Positions 44,902-53,914 of a stretch of 64,000 bases of DNA are shown piece after piece (position 1 is the first letter of the stretch; the number at the start of each line of letters is the position of its first letter). Below the pieces are notes generated by a model. The model did no database searches, was not told where the DNA came from, and worked only from the letters and a program-made list of their open reading frames with translations. The position numbers were made by a program, and so were the translations under genes. The DNA comes from Paenibacillus odorifer (lineage in GTDB: Bacteria > Bacillota > Bacilli > Paenibacillales > Paenibacillaceae). The DNA lies in NCBI RefSeq assembly GCF_000758725.1, contig NZ_CP009428.1, positions 3,410,001 through 3,474,000 of the forward strand, given 5' to 3'.

Positions 44902-45957
44902 CTACATTCCAATCGGAATCGTAACTGTAAATGTGGCTCCTTGTAATGGAATGCTTTCGCAAGAAATGGTTCCATTGTGTAGATGAATGATTTTTTTAAC
45001 AATTGCTAATCCAAGTCCATTGCCCGCAGTCGAATGGGAAGTATCCTGCTGATAAAATTTATCGAATATCTTGGGAAGAGCCTCAGGATGAATACCGCTT
45101 CCGCAGTCACGAACTAGAATCACCACGTTATCTTCGTTTCTCTTCATGTTAACTTCAATTTCGCCATGTTCAGGAGTGAATTTGATCGCGTTATCCAATA
45201 AATTTAACCAAACTTGATTTAAAAGCTCTTTATTGCCGGAGAGTTCATAATCCTGAATATTAACGTTCAGCTTCAGGTGCTTCTTCTCAAATTTAGCAGC
45301 TAGCAAAAGCACAGATTGGCGAATTTGTTCCCCAACATTAAACCTCATTTTGTTTGTCAGAATCTTTTGCGTCTCAACTTGTGTCAGCTCCAGTACATTC
45401 GAAGCAAGGGAGGCAAGTCTGGTCGATTCCTCAATGACAATATCTAGATATTCATTCCGTTCTTCTTTGGTAAGATCATCGTTCTTTAAGACTTCGGCAA
45501 ATCCCTTGATAGATACAATCGGTGTTTTGAATTCATGGGAAAAATTATTCACAAAATCGGTTCGCAGAATTTCAATACCCCCAAGCTCTTCAGCCATCCG
45601 GTTAAAGTTCTCTGATAGAATTTCAAACTCCGGCGGGCTTTTGAGCTGAAGCCGCATGGAGAAGTCACCGCTGGCAAGACGCTCTGTGGCCTCAATAAAT
45701 AACCGGATGGATTTTACCATTTTCCGGCTTGTGATGGCTGATATCGTGGTACCGATAATTGTACAAGCGATTAATACCATTATGGGTAGTACGAATCCAT
45801 CCTGGGCAAGCTCTTCGTTCAACAAACCAAAAACCTGTGCGAGAAAGAAGAGTAGTCCTGTAATCACAACGGTAATAAGAAAGATGAAAAATATGATAAG
45901 AGAAAAATAGATGGGAAGGCTGATTCTGTTGCTGAGCTTGTTACTTATTTTGCTCAC
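44902..45957 (-). CDS. sensor histidine kinase (HAMP-type, OmpR partner)
   Basis: The 351-residue kinase has two membrane helices (about 15-38 and 50-70) with a very short external loop, HAMP, HisKA (FVNNFSHEFKTPIVSIKGF) and HATPase (NLLDNAIKFTPEHGEI, DCGSGI, GNGLGLAIVKKII). The short loop suggests sensing within the membrane or through the exporter, as in the antibiotic-sensing kinases of Firmicutes. Its start overlaps the regulator stop by four bases. Confidence 0.83.
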   Translation of the reverse strand: MSKISNKLSNRISLPIYFSLIIFFIFLITVVITGLLFFLAQVFGLLNEELAQDGFVLPIMVLIACTIIGTTISAITSRKMVKSIRLFIEATERLASGDFSMRLQLKSPPEFEILSENFNRMAEELGGIEILRTDFVNNFSHEFKTPIVSIKGFAEVLKNDDLTKEERNEYLDIVIEESTRLASLASNVLELTQVETQKILTNKMRFNVGEQIRQSVLLLAAKFEKKHLKLNVNIQDYELSGNKELLNQVWLNLLDNAIKFTPEHGEIEVNMKRNEDNVVILVRDCGSGIHPEALPKIFDKFYQQDTSHSTAGNGLGLAIVKKIIHLHNGTISCESIPLQGATFTVTIPIGM

Positions 45958-46628
45958 TGGCTTCGCACCGCCTTGTATCCAAGACCTCTGACGGAAACCA
46001 GTTCAAACTCTGGATAAGCGTCAAACCGTTTCCGCAGGCGATTGATATGTACATTAACGGTTGTATCCGTACTTTCACTTTCCATGCCCCATATTTCGTC
46101 CATAAGCTGGATACGGGTGAATATCCGTTCCGGATAAGATAATAGCTTATACAACAAATAGAACTCTTTTTGCGGAAGCGTTTGTTTCTCGTCCTCCCGG
46201 GTTACTGTCAATGCGTCATAATCAAGGATCACTTTACCCACTACTAATTTACGGGCACTTGCGATTTGCGAACGGCGAAGCAGCGCTTGGATTCTGAGCA
46301 GCATTTCTTCGGTATCAATGGGTTTGGTCATATAATCATCAGTTCCAATCCGGAACCCCTTTTTCTTATCTTCAGGCAGCTGTTTTGCTGTAGCCATAAG
46401 AATGGGGACCAAGCTATCGGCATCTCTTACTTCCTTGGCGAATTCATAACCATCCATATTAGGCATCATAATATCCAGAATGATCAGATCAATATGTTGT
46501 GAATCTAGGACCTCCAAAGCTTTAACTCCGTCTTCAGCAGTTACTACATCGTATCCTTCGCGTTTCAGAACAGCTTCAAGAAGTCTTCTTACATGCTTAT
46601 CATCTTCAACAACGAGTATGTTAATCAT
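45954..46628 (-). CDS. OmpR-family response regulator
   Basis: The 224-residue regulator has a receiver domain (Asp in LIILDIMMPNMDGYEF, Lys in YMTKPID) and an OmpR winged helix (ESTDTTVNVHINRLRKRF, SVRGLGYKAV). First gene of the two-component pair; GGAG lies about nine bases before the ATG. Probably activates the exporter genes downstream. Confidence 0.85.
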   Translation of the reverse strand: MINILVVEDDKHVRRLLEAVLKREGYDVVTAEDGVKALEVLDSQHIDLIILDIMMPNMDGYEFAKEVRDADSLVPILMATAKQLPEDKKKGFRIGTDDYMTKPIDTEEMLLRIQALLRRSQIASARKLVVGKVILDYDALTVTREDEKQTLPQKEFYLLYKLLSYPERIFTRIQLMDEIWGMESESTDTTVNVHINRLRKRFDAYPEFELVSVRGLGYKAVRSQ

Positions 46629-46952
46629 TACTGTTCACTCCAATAGTAGGTTTGTATCCATTATTACCTGTGGGGAATTTGTTTTAAAGGGAGCAGAATC
46701 AATATTTATCTAATCTTAAGATTCGGTTTGAAATCCTTGTAGTCGCTATAAAGTGACTCATATATCTGTCTATTCGTTAAAATGAGAGGAATAGGCAATG
46801 ATTTAATACTATTATGATATCTGTTTTGTGAAAAATTGTTGCATACTAAAATAGTACCCAAACTAATTTAGCTGAATTAACGTGCTGAAAATAATGCAGA
46901 CTACGTTGAACGTTGAACTTTGACTGAACTTCATGCGAAAGGAAGATCTCAG
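46629..46952. promoter_or_regulatory. divergent regulatory region: response regulator / aldo-keto reductase
   Basis: No ORF in about 320 bases. AATCTTAAGATT (46712-46723) is a perfect 12-bp palindrome nearer the regulator. TACTA-AAA-TAGTA (46844-46856) is a 5-3-5 palindrome before the aldo-keto reductase and recalls the TACT/AGTA half-sites bound by HxlR-type redox regulators such as YodB, though the spacing differs. No confident promoter assigned. Confidence 0.4.
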
Positions 46953-47918
46953 ATGCAAATGCGTAAATTAGGAAATAGTGGCTTGGAAGTTTCGGCAATA
47001 GGGCTTGGCTGTATGGGAATGGATCATGCCTATGGAAAGCCAGCAGATCGTAATGAAATGGTTAAATTAATTCGCAGAGCAGTTGAACTAGGATGTAATT
47101 TCTTTGATACTGCTGCTTTTTATGGACAATCCAATGAGGAATTAGTAGGCGAAGCTCTTGCACCACAAAGAGATCAAGTTGTGATTGCAACTAAATTTGG
47201 AATTTTAGGACAAGAAGCTGTAGACGGTCAACCTCAACTTATTTTAAATAGCACACCAGATTCTATTCGTGAGCAAATAGAAGGTTCATTAAACAGGCTG
47301 AGGGTCAATTGTATTGATTTATATTATCAGCACCGAGTGGATCCGAATGTCGAACCTGAAGCTGTCGCAGAAACAATGAAAGATTTAATAGCTGAAGGGA
47401 AGATTAAAACATGGGGTGTCTCAAATGCACCGATTGATTATATGAAACGAGCACATGCTGTTTGTTCGATTACTGCAACCCAAAATCAGTACTCCATGAT
47501 GTGGCGTGAACCGGAAAAAGAGTTGTTTGAACTTTGTGAAGAGTTAGGAATTGCTTTTATCGCTTACAGTCCATTAGGAAATGGTTTCTTAAGTGGTAAA
47601 TATACTAAGGAAACCAAATATGATGAAGATGACTATCGAAGTTTCATGGGAAGATTCAAACCTGATGTGATTGATCATAACCAAGTGTTATTAGATTTAA
47701 TTACTCAAGTTGCAGAAAGTAAAAATGCAACACCGGCTCAAGTCGTATTAGCGTGGGAATTAGCTCAAAAACCATATATCATTCCAATTCCAGGCACTAC
47801 AAAATTAAACAGATTAGAAGAAAACCTATATGGAGCTGATCTGAAATTAACAAAGGAAGATGTAGATAGACTAAATGAAGCTTTGTCTAAAATGGAAATT
47901 GATAGTACACACTTCTAA
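46953..47918 (+). CDS. aldo/keto reductase
   Basis: The 321-residue TIM-barrel oxidoreductase has the catalytic tetrad: Asp and Tyr in FFDTAAFYGQSNEELVGEAL, Lys in VIATKFGI and His in LYYQHRVDP, and NADPH-binding text IPIPGTTKLNRLEENL. Start ATG 46953 after AAAGGA; an in-frame start at 46920 has no site. Probably detoxifies reactive aldehydes or quinones. Confidence 0.87.
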   Translation: MQMRKLGNSGLEVSAIGLGCMGMDHAYGKPADRNEMVKLIRRAVELGCNFFDTAAFYGQSNEELVGEALAPQRDQVVIATKFGILGQEAVDGQPQLILNSTPDSIREQIEGSLNRLRVNCIDLYYQHRVDPNVEPEAVAETMKDLIAEGKIKTWGVSNAPIDYMKRAHAVCSITATQNQYSMMWREPEKELFELCEELGIAFIAYSPLGNGFLSGKYTKETKYDEDDYRSFMGRFKPDVIDHNQVLLDLITQVAESKNATPAQVVLAWELAQKPYIIPIPGTTKLNRLEENLYGADLKLTKEDVDRLNEALSKMEIDSTHF

Positions 47919-48806
<888 letters not shown>

Positions 48807-48834
48807 TTTTTCTTAGGATCTTATTGGTTTTGAT

Positions 48835-48879
48835 AAAAGATGGGTTAACCATAATTAAGGGGTTAACCCATCTTTTATT
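48835..48879 (+). terminator. terminator after the aldo-keto reductase genes
   Basis: AAAAGATGGGTTAACC (48835-48850) pairs with GGTTAACCCATCTTTT (48861-48876), followed by ATTTAT. A/T-runs at both ends would also serve the convergent GH43 gene. Confidence 0.82.
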
Positions 48880-48925
48880 TATAAGAACACCCTTAGCCTT
48901 GTACAGTTCATTCTAATTTGGAGGT

Positions 48926-50422
48926 TTAAGAATAAAGGCAGCTAAAATTTGTGAATATCGCATTATAATCTTGGTCTTCTCCAGTGGCGTACAAACCAAT
49001 AAGCACACCTGTGAATCCTCCGGCTATTTCAGAGGATAAATATTTGGTTTGCGCAGCTCCGAGTAAGATCTCAGTACCGTCTACCTGGATATAAAAGTGA
49101 TAATGCGTTGGACTGCTTTTGACAACTAATGAAGCATGGTTACATTGACCTATATGTTTTGTTTTTTCAATGGATTTGATATCTCCGATATTCAGCCGTT
49201 CGATAATCTCATAACCCTCTGGATGTTTACGCAAGGCCAAGTCATAATGGTGATTTTCGTCCATGTAAAGCGTAATTCCGGCTTCACCATTCGTAAGGCT
49301 GACTTCGCATGAAATAATCGCGTTAAAGTCTTTTTGACGAATACCAATAAATGTCGGGGTAGCCGGGATATCTAACGTTATTGGAGTTCCTTTAAGCTTT
49401 ATTTTATCAGCTTCTAACCGATAATTTTCTGTAACCGGGTGACGCAGGTAACACCAGTCCAAATTCCAATCTGTGTTCTCGAACGTATAGACTTCTTTCT
49501 CCTGCTGAATGACTGTGTCCGCAATACGATCAGTCTCGAAACTTATTAGAGTGGTACCTTCATGACCTGCTGTAAACCATCCATCCTCGCCAAAGGTAAT
49601 CGGAGTTAGAAAAACCTCACGCCCCAAATGGTGATAGGTAAGATACTGGCCAGTCTGCCGGAATCCAAGATGTAACAGCCACCAATCCCCCTCATGATCT
49701 TGTACCAAATCTCCGTGACCAACACCCTGAAGCTCGTAACCGCCTAAATTTCGATTAGTCAATACGGGGTTATGCGGATAGGCTTCGAATGGGCCAGCAG
49801 GAGAATTGCCCCTTGCATAAGTGACCATATGCCCATATTCGGTTCCGCCCTCAGCTGCTAGCAGATAGTATTGTTCATTAATTTTGTATAAATGAGGACT
49901 CTCCAAATAACGCCCACCGGATCCTTGCCAGATTGAACGGCTTGGCGACAGCTTCTGCCCAGTTTCAATTTCAATTTCACATTGGATTATACCATTAACT
50001 CCGTAATCGTCTGTCCCATTACTCATGAAATACGTTTTGCCGTCTTCAAAATACAAGTCCGGATCAATACCGCCTTGATCTACATTAATCGGATCAGACC
50101 ATTCGCCGTAAATATTGTCAGTCCAGACATAGAAGTTCTGGCGCAAAGTGTCATTAGTGGTCGTCATGTAGAATCGTCCATTATTGTACCGCAGGGTGGG
50201 GGCGAATACACCACCGGAGCTGTCCACAGTATCCAGTTGAATCTGGTTCTTTCGGGTTAAGCAATGACCGATTTGGGTCCAATTAATTAAATCTTTGCTT
50301 TCAAAAATCGGAACACCGGGAAAATACTGAAAGGAACTGCAGACCAAATAATAAGTGTCTTCAACTTTACATGCGCTGGGATCAGGATAAAACCCTTTGA
50401 TGACCGGATTATTGTATTTCAT
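48926..50422 (-). CDS. glycoside hydrolase family 43 beta-xylosidase
   Basis: The 498-residue enzyme has a five-bladed propeller (about 1-310) with the catalytic set: Asp14 in GFYPDPSACKVED, Asp in GGIDPDLYFEDGKTYF, acid Glu in GGRYLESPHLYKI; then a C-terminal beta-sandwich (GH43_C2, about 315-498). No signal peptide, so probably cytoplasmic, cleaving xylo- or arabino-oligosaccharides. GAGGTGGAG precedes the ATG. It is divergent from the ArsR-like regulator at 50591, its likely controller. Confidence 0.86.
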   Translation of the reverse strand: MKYNNPVIKGFYPDPSACKVEDTYYLVCSSFQYFPGVPIFESKDLINWTQIGHCLTRKNQIQLDTVDSSGGVFAPTLRYNNGRFYMTTTNDTLRQNFYVWTDNIYGEWSDPINVDQGGIDPDLYFEDGKTYFMSNGTDDYGVNGIIQCEIEIETGQKLSPSRSIWQGSGGRYLESPHLYKINEQYYLLAAEGGTEYGHMVTYARGNSPAGPFEAYPHNPVLTNRNLGGYELQGVGHGDLVQDHEGDWWLLHLGFRQTGQYLTYHHLGREVFLTPITFGEDGWFTAGHEGTTLISFETDRIADTVIQQEKEVYTFENTDWNLDWCYLRHPVTENYRLEADKIKLKGTPITLDIPATPTFIGIRQKDFNAIISCEVSLTNGEAGITLYMDENHHYDLALRKHPEGYEIIERLNIGDIKSIEKTKHIGQCNHASLVVKSSPTHYHFYIQVDGTEILLGAAQTKYLSSEIAGGFTGVLIGLYATGEDQDYNAIFTNFSCLYS

Positions 50423-50590
50423 TTCTCCACCTCATTAATAAATTTATATAAATATGAATTCAATATATTTAACTACTAAGAAAATTAAACACTATTGCTT
50501 ATGGGTTTTCAATGAATCGGGGTTGAAGATATACGTTATATTTATTAAATTAATATATATGTAATTTCAATAAGCACAGGTCAGGTGATT

Positions 50591-51511
50591 ATGATGATGA
50601 TCAAAGCAAACGGTGAAGCAAAATTCATGGCGTTGTATGAAGCGCTGGCAAGCGAAGTCAGATGGAGGATTATGAGCCTCATTGCAGATAATGAAATGAA
50701 TGTGAAGGAGATCGCGGCTAAGTTAGAGCTTAGCCCTTCCATAGTTACTATGCATATCCGAAAGCTCGAACAAGCTGGACTTATAGGAAGCCACAGGGTA
50801 CGCCTAAACGGAGGAACGCACAAAATGTGCTTCCTTAAACAAAAAAGAGTTGAGATCGAACTCCCCACTGCCACTCAAACCCCGAGGATCAGAGAGCAGA
50901 CCATTTCAGTCGGTCATTATACTTCGTTTGATGTTCAGCCTACATGTGGTCTTGGGACACAAGAGAAAGAAATTGGGGTTTGGGACGATCCCCGCTATTT
51001 TCTGGATCCCGAGCGGGTCAACGCCGGCATTTTGTGGTTTGGGAGAGGTTACGTAGAGTACAAAACGCCTAACTACTTACTTCCCGGTCAAATGCCCGAC
51101 GCCATCGAGATTTCAATGGAAATTGCTTCTGAAGCCCCGGGCTTGAGAGATCATTGGCCTTCGGATATTGAGTTCTTTTTTAACGGTGTGAAGCTTGGAA
51201 CTTGGACCAGTCCGGCAGACTTTGGAAGAGCGGCACGAGGCATATATACTCCGGATTGGTGGCATCGGAATGTAAATCAATACGGGTTATTGAAGACGAT
51301 CCGCATTGATACTTCGGGCACATTTATTGATGAAGAAAGGATGTCGGACATTACTGTCGCAGATATTTTGCTACGGGAACAATTCTGGACGCTTCGTTTC
51401 GCAGTTGACGAGAAGGCTGTTAATGTTGGTGGTTTGACACTTTATGGGGCTGGATTCGGTAATCATGACCAAGATATTTTAATTCGTGTGTACCTAGGAA
51501 CGATGACCTAA
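50591..51511 (+). CDS. ArsR-type regulator with large C-terminal domain
   Basis: The protein of about 306 residues has an ArsR-like winged helix (LYEALASEVRWRIMSLIADN, MNVKEIAAKLELSPSIVTMHIRKLEQAGLI) at about residues 10-80 and then about 200 residues of beta-rich sequence with many Trp and Tyr (ILWFGRGYVEYKTPNYLLPG; IYTPDWWHRNVNQYG). I do not know the C-terminal domain; a sugar- or ligand-binding beta-sandwich is likely. Three ATGs (50591, 50594, 50597) and a GTG at 50585 are possible starts. Divergent from GH43, so probably a sugar-responsive switch for it. Confidence 0.72.
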   Translation: MMMIKANGEAKFMALYEALASEVRWRIMSLIADNEMNVKEIAAKLELSPSIVTMHIRKLEQAGLIGSHRVRLNGGTHKMCFLKQKRVEIELPTATQTPRIREQTISVGHYTSFDVQPTCGLGTQEKEIGVWDDPRYFLDPERVNAGILWFGRGYVEYKTPNYLLPGQMPDAIEISMEIASEAPGLRDHWPSDIEFFFNGVKLGTWTSPADFGRAARGIYTPDWWHRNVNQYGLLKTIRIDTSGTFIDEERMSDITVADILLREQFWTLRFAVDEKAVNVGGLTLYGAGFGNHDQDILIRVYLGTMT

Positions 51512-51611
51512 TGAAGCAGGATATTTCAGTTATAGTTGTTTTCTCCATGCAGTTTATCAGCTGGAGCTGGTAAACTAACCATATATTGAAGGAGTTGAGA
51601 GGAGAGATATT

Positions 51612-52685
51612 CTGAATTATAACGAGGTTATTAAAATTGCTGATACACACATACTTCCATTAGTGATGGAATTGTACGGATTGGAAGGTTATGAAATCAG
51701 GCTTATCAATGCACATGAAGGAGGACGGAATGTTGCATATAACTGTGATAAAGCTGATTCTGAAGCAAAAATAATCAGAATTGCCTTCTTAAGCGACAGA
51801 AGCCGAGAAGATATTCTGGGTGAAGTGGAATATATCAGGTACTTGTACGAGCATGGCGGCAGTGTTTCGAATGTGGTTAACTCCCAGAAGGGGAATCTGC
51901 TGGAAACGATAACTCTTAATAATCATACCTTTTTTGTCTGCTTGTTTGTAAAGGCCAAGGGGGGTATGCTCGTGGAAAATAATTATCAGTATCGGGAAGG
52001 CGTTCCTATTACGGAATACTATTATAACTGCGGTAAAGTCCTTGGAAAAATGCATCAATTATCGAAGGGATATACGCCTGTCCATTCTCGGTATGATTTT
52101 TTTGATAAATACAATGCCGATTATATAGATAAGCTAATACCTGACTCGTTATCTCTGTTGAAGGAGAAGCTGGTAGATCTCCTTACAACGTTAGAAGGGA
52201 TGGACAGGCATCACGAGTCTTTTGGGATGGTCCATTTTGATTACTGCGATGGGAATTATATGATCGATTTTAATACAGGGCAAATAACTGTGTTTGATTT
52301 CGATAACTCCTGTTTTTGTTGGTATATGTATGACCTGGCAAATCTCTGGACACTTGGAGTGGGCTGGATACAATTTGAACAAGATACTGATAAACGCAAA
52401 AAGTTTATGGATGATTATTTTAAAACAGTCCTTGGTGGCTACAGATCCGAGACCAGGATCGAAGATTCGATGTTAGATACATTGCCATTATTTATCCAAG
52501 TAACCCTCATGGAAAACATCGTTGATGCATTCGAGGTAATGCGGAACAATGGTGAAGAGCCGGAATGCGATGAAGAGCTGTCATATCGTATAAAATGTCT
52601 AGAAGACGATATCCCATATGTAGGGTTTTTCCATGAAATTTACTCATGTGATGAACCCTTTGAGTATGAGGAACGAGATATTTAG
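51612..52685 (+). CDS. kinase-fold phosphotransferase (APH/HSK2-like), start unclear
   Basis: The APH-fold protein has catalytic loop MVHFDYCDGNYMID (His-x-Asp, Asn) and metal Asp in TVFDFDNSC; the N-terminal lobe starts EIRLINAHEGGRNVAYNC. The first ordinary start (GTG 51663) lacks a ribosome site and cuts into family-like sequence; NYNEVIKIADTHILPLVMEL is open upstream. GGAGAG (51601-51606) points to CTG at 51612 (about 357 residues), since no ATG, GTG or TTG lies between the upstream stop (51576) and 51663. Substrate unknown: an amino alcohol, amino acid or drug hydroxyl. Confidence 0.7.
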   Translation: MNYNEVIKIADTHILPLVMELYGLEGYEIRLINAHEGGRNVAYNCDKADSEAKIIRIAFLSDRSREDILGEVEYIRYLYEHGGSVSNVVNSQKGNLLETITLNNHTFFVCLFVKAKGGMLVENNYQYREGVPITEYYYNCGKVLGKMHQLSKGYTPVHSRYDFFDKYNADYIDKLIPDSLSLLKEKLVDLLTTLEGMDRHHESFGMVHFDYCDGNYMIDFNTGQITVFDFDNSCFCWYMYDLANLWTLGVGWIQFEQDTDKRKKFMDDYFKTVLGGYRSETRIEDSMLDTLPLFIQVTLMENIVDAFEVMRNNGEEPECDEELSYRIKCLEDDIPYVGFFHEIYSCDEPFEYEERDI

Positions 52686-52755
52686 GATGATGGTGTTTAT
52701 GATATGCTGCGGATAAATTCATAGTAGACTCAAATAAGCAGGAGTTGGAGTAAAA

Positions 52756-53679
52756 ATGGTTTACGAAAAACCGGAATTGACCATGAGTGAAATTGAAAAA
52801 GTACTGTGGAATCATCTTGGACAGGGAGCAGCTGAGATTACACCGATGTCTGGCGGCAATATTAGCAACGTGTTTTCTTTTATTCTCGAAGGAAAAGACT
52901 ATGTTGTTAAATTCAGCGATTTGGAACGAGCATATGAGACCGAACAATTTGTATCCAATTTGCTACTCGACCAAGGTATCCCTTTCCCAAAATGTTTGGG
53001 GTTAGGGAGGACTAATCAGTTAACCTATTTGATCATGGAGCGAATGGAAGGTCGCAATCTATCCGATTGTTCAGCAAAGGAACAAACCCGGCTGATGCCT
53101 GGAATTATCGGCATTTTAACAAGAATGGCCGAAACGGATATTGGGGGAACTAACGGGTATGGTTGGATCGGGCCTGACGGCAATGGCTCCTATTCATCTT
53201 GGAAAGACTTCGTCATTGCTGTAAATGCGGAAGATCAGACGGGGACATTCTGGGAGAATTGGCATGAACTCTTCCGCACGTCTTGCTTGGAAAGAGACGT
53301 ATACGAAGAAATCTATAGTCGTTTGATGACCTACGTACCCTATAATGAATCTAATAGAAGCTTTATACACGGAGATTTTCAACAGTGGAATATTTTGTCC
53401 AACGGAACAAGGATAACCAGCATTATTGATGGAAATTGCATGTATGGCGATTCTCTCATAGACCTTGCGATTCTCGACAAGCATATGCCTTGGTGTAATG
53501 TCATTAACGCGTATCAAAACTATCAAGAGAAAGCTAGAATAGTGACCCCGAATTTTGAGGAGCGGCTAATCGGTGCCTATTATTTTAAGGGACTCGATGG
53601 ACTTCGATTCTATGCTAAGATGGGCTGGACAGATGCTTATCAGGACACACGGCATTTTCTTTTAAACCTGAAAGCGTAA
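52756..53679 (+). CDS. aminoglycoside phosphotransferase-family kinase, hygromycin-kinase-like
   Basis: The 307-residue APH-fold protein has Brenner motif FIHGDFQQWNIL (catalytic Asp, Asn), metal Asp in SIIDGNCMYGDSLIDLA, and an N-lobe MSGGNISNVFSF with ATP Lys in YVVKFSD. The RITSIIDGNCMYGDS stretch resembles the hygromycin B kinase group. GGAGTTGGAG lies before the ATG. Native substrate unknown; drug resistance is possible but not shown. It follows another kinase-fold gene by 70 bases and may be co-transcribed. Confidence 0.77.
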   Translation: MVYEKPELTMSEIEKVLWNHLGQGAAEITPMSGGNISNVFSFILEGKDYVVKFSDLERAYETEQFVSNLLLDQGIPFPKCLGLGRTNQLTYLIMERMEGRNLSDCSAKEQTRLMPGIIGILTRMAETDIGGTNGYGWIGPDGNGSYSSWKDFVIAVNAEDQTGTFWENWHELFRTSCLERDVYEEIYSRLMTYVPYNESNRSFIHGDFQQWNILSNGTRITSIIDGNCMYGDSLIDLAILDKHMPWCNVINAYQNYQEKARIVTPNFEERLIGAYYFKGLDGLRFYAKMGWTDAYQDTRHFLLNLKA

Positions 53680-53720
53680 TAACTATACACTTTACCTTAT
53701 CCTATACATTTACATTTACT

Positions 53721-53742
53721 AGCCGCATAATTGCGGCTTTTT
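53721..53742 (+). terminator. terminator after the APH-like kinase
   Basis: AGCCGCA-TAAT-TGCGGCT, 7-bp perfect stem, followed by TTTT. Confidence 0.8.
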
Positions 53743-53872
53743 GTATATAAATATCAAATTTATAGGAGCAAATTCCCCACTGAGATTATTGACCTTAGAC
53801 TTACGACCTGTAATAATTGCACCTGAACTTGCCATTAATCCACTATCTATAGCTTTGTTCAACTTGATAAAA

Positions 53873-53886
53873 TGTAAGCGCAATCA
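53873..53886. promoter_or_regulatory. candidate cre (CcpA) site before GH85
   Basis: TGTAAGCGCAATCA matches the cre consensus at 13 of 14 positions. It lies 29 bases before the GH85 start, so a bound CcpA would act as a roadblock or cover the promoter. Confidence 0.5.
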
Positions 53887-53914
53887 TTTAATCTATCGAT
53901 TGGAGGAGTATGGC

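Noticed and set aside
53741..53914. N-terminal extension of the GH85 protein
   Set aside because: The true start at 53915 has GGAGGAG and a proper signal peptide; the extension contains the cre site and non-coding sequence.
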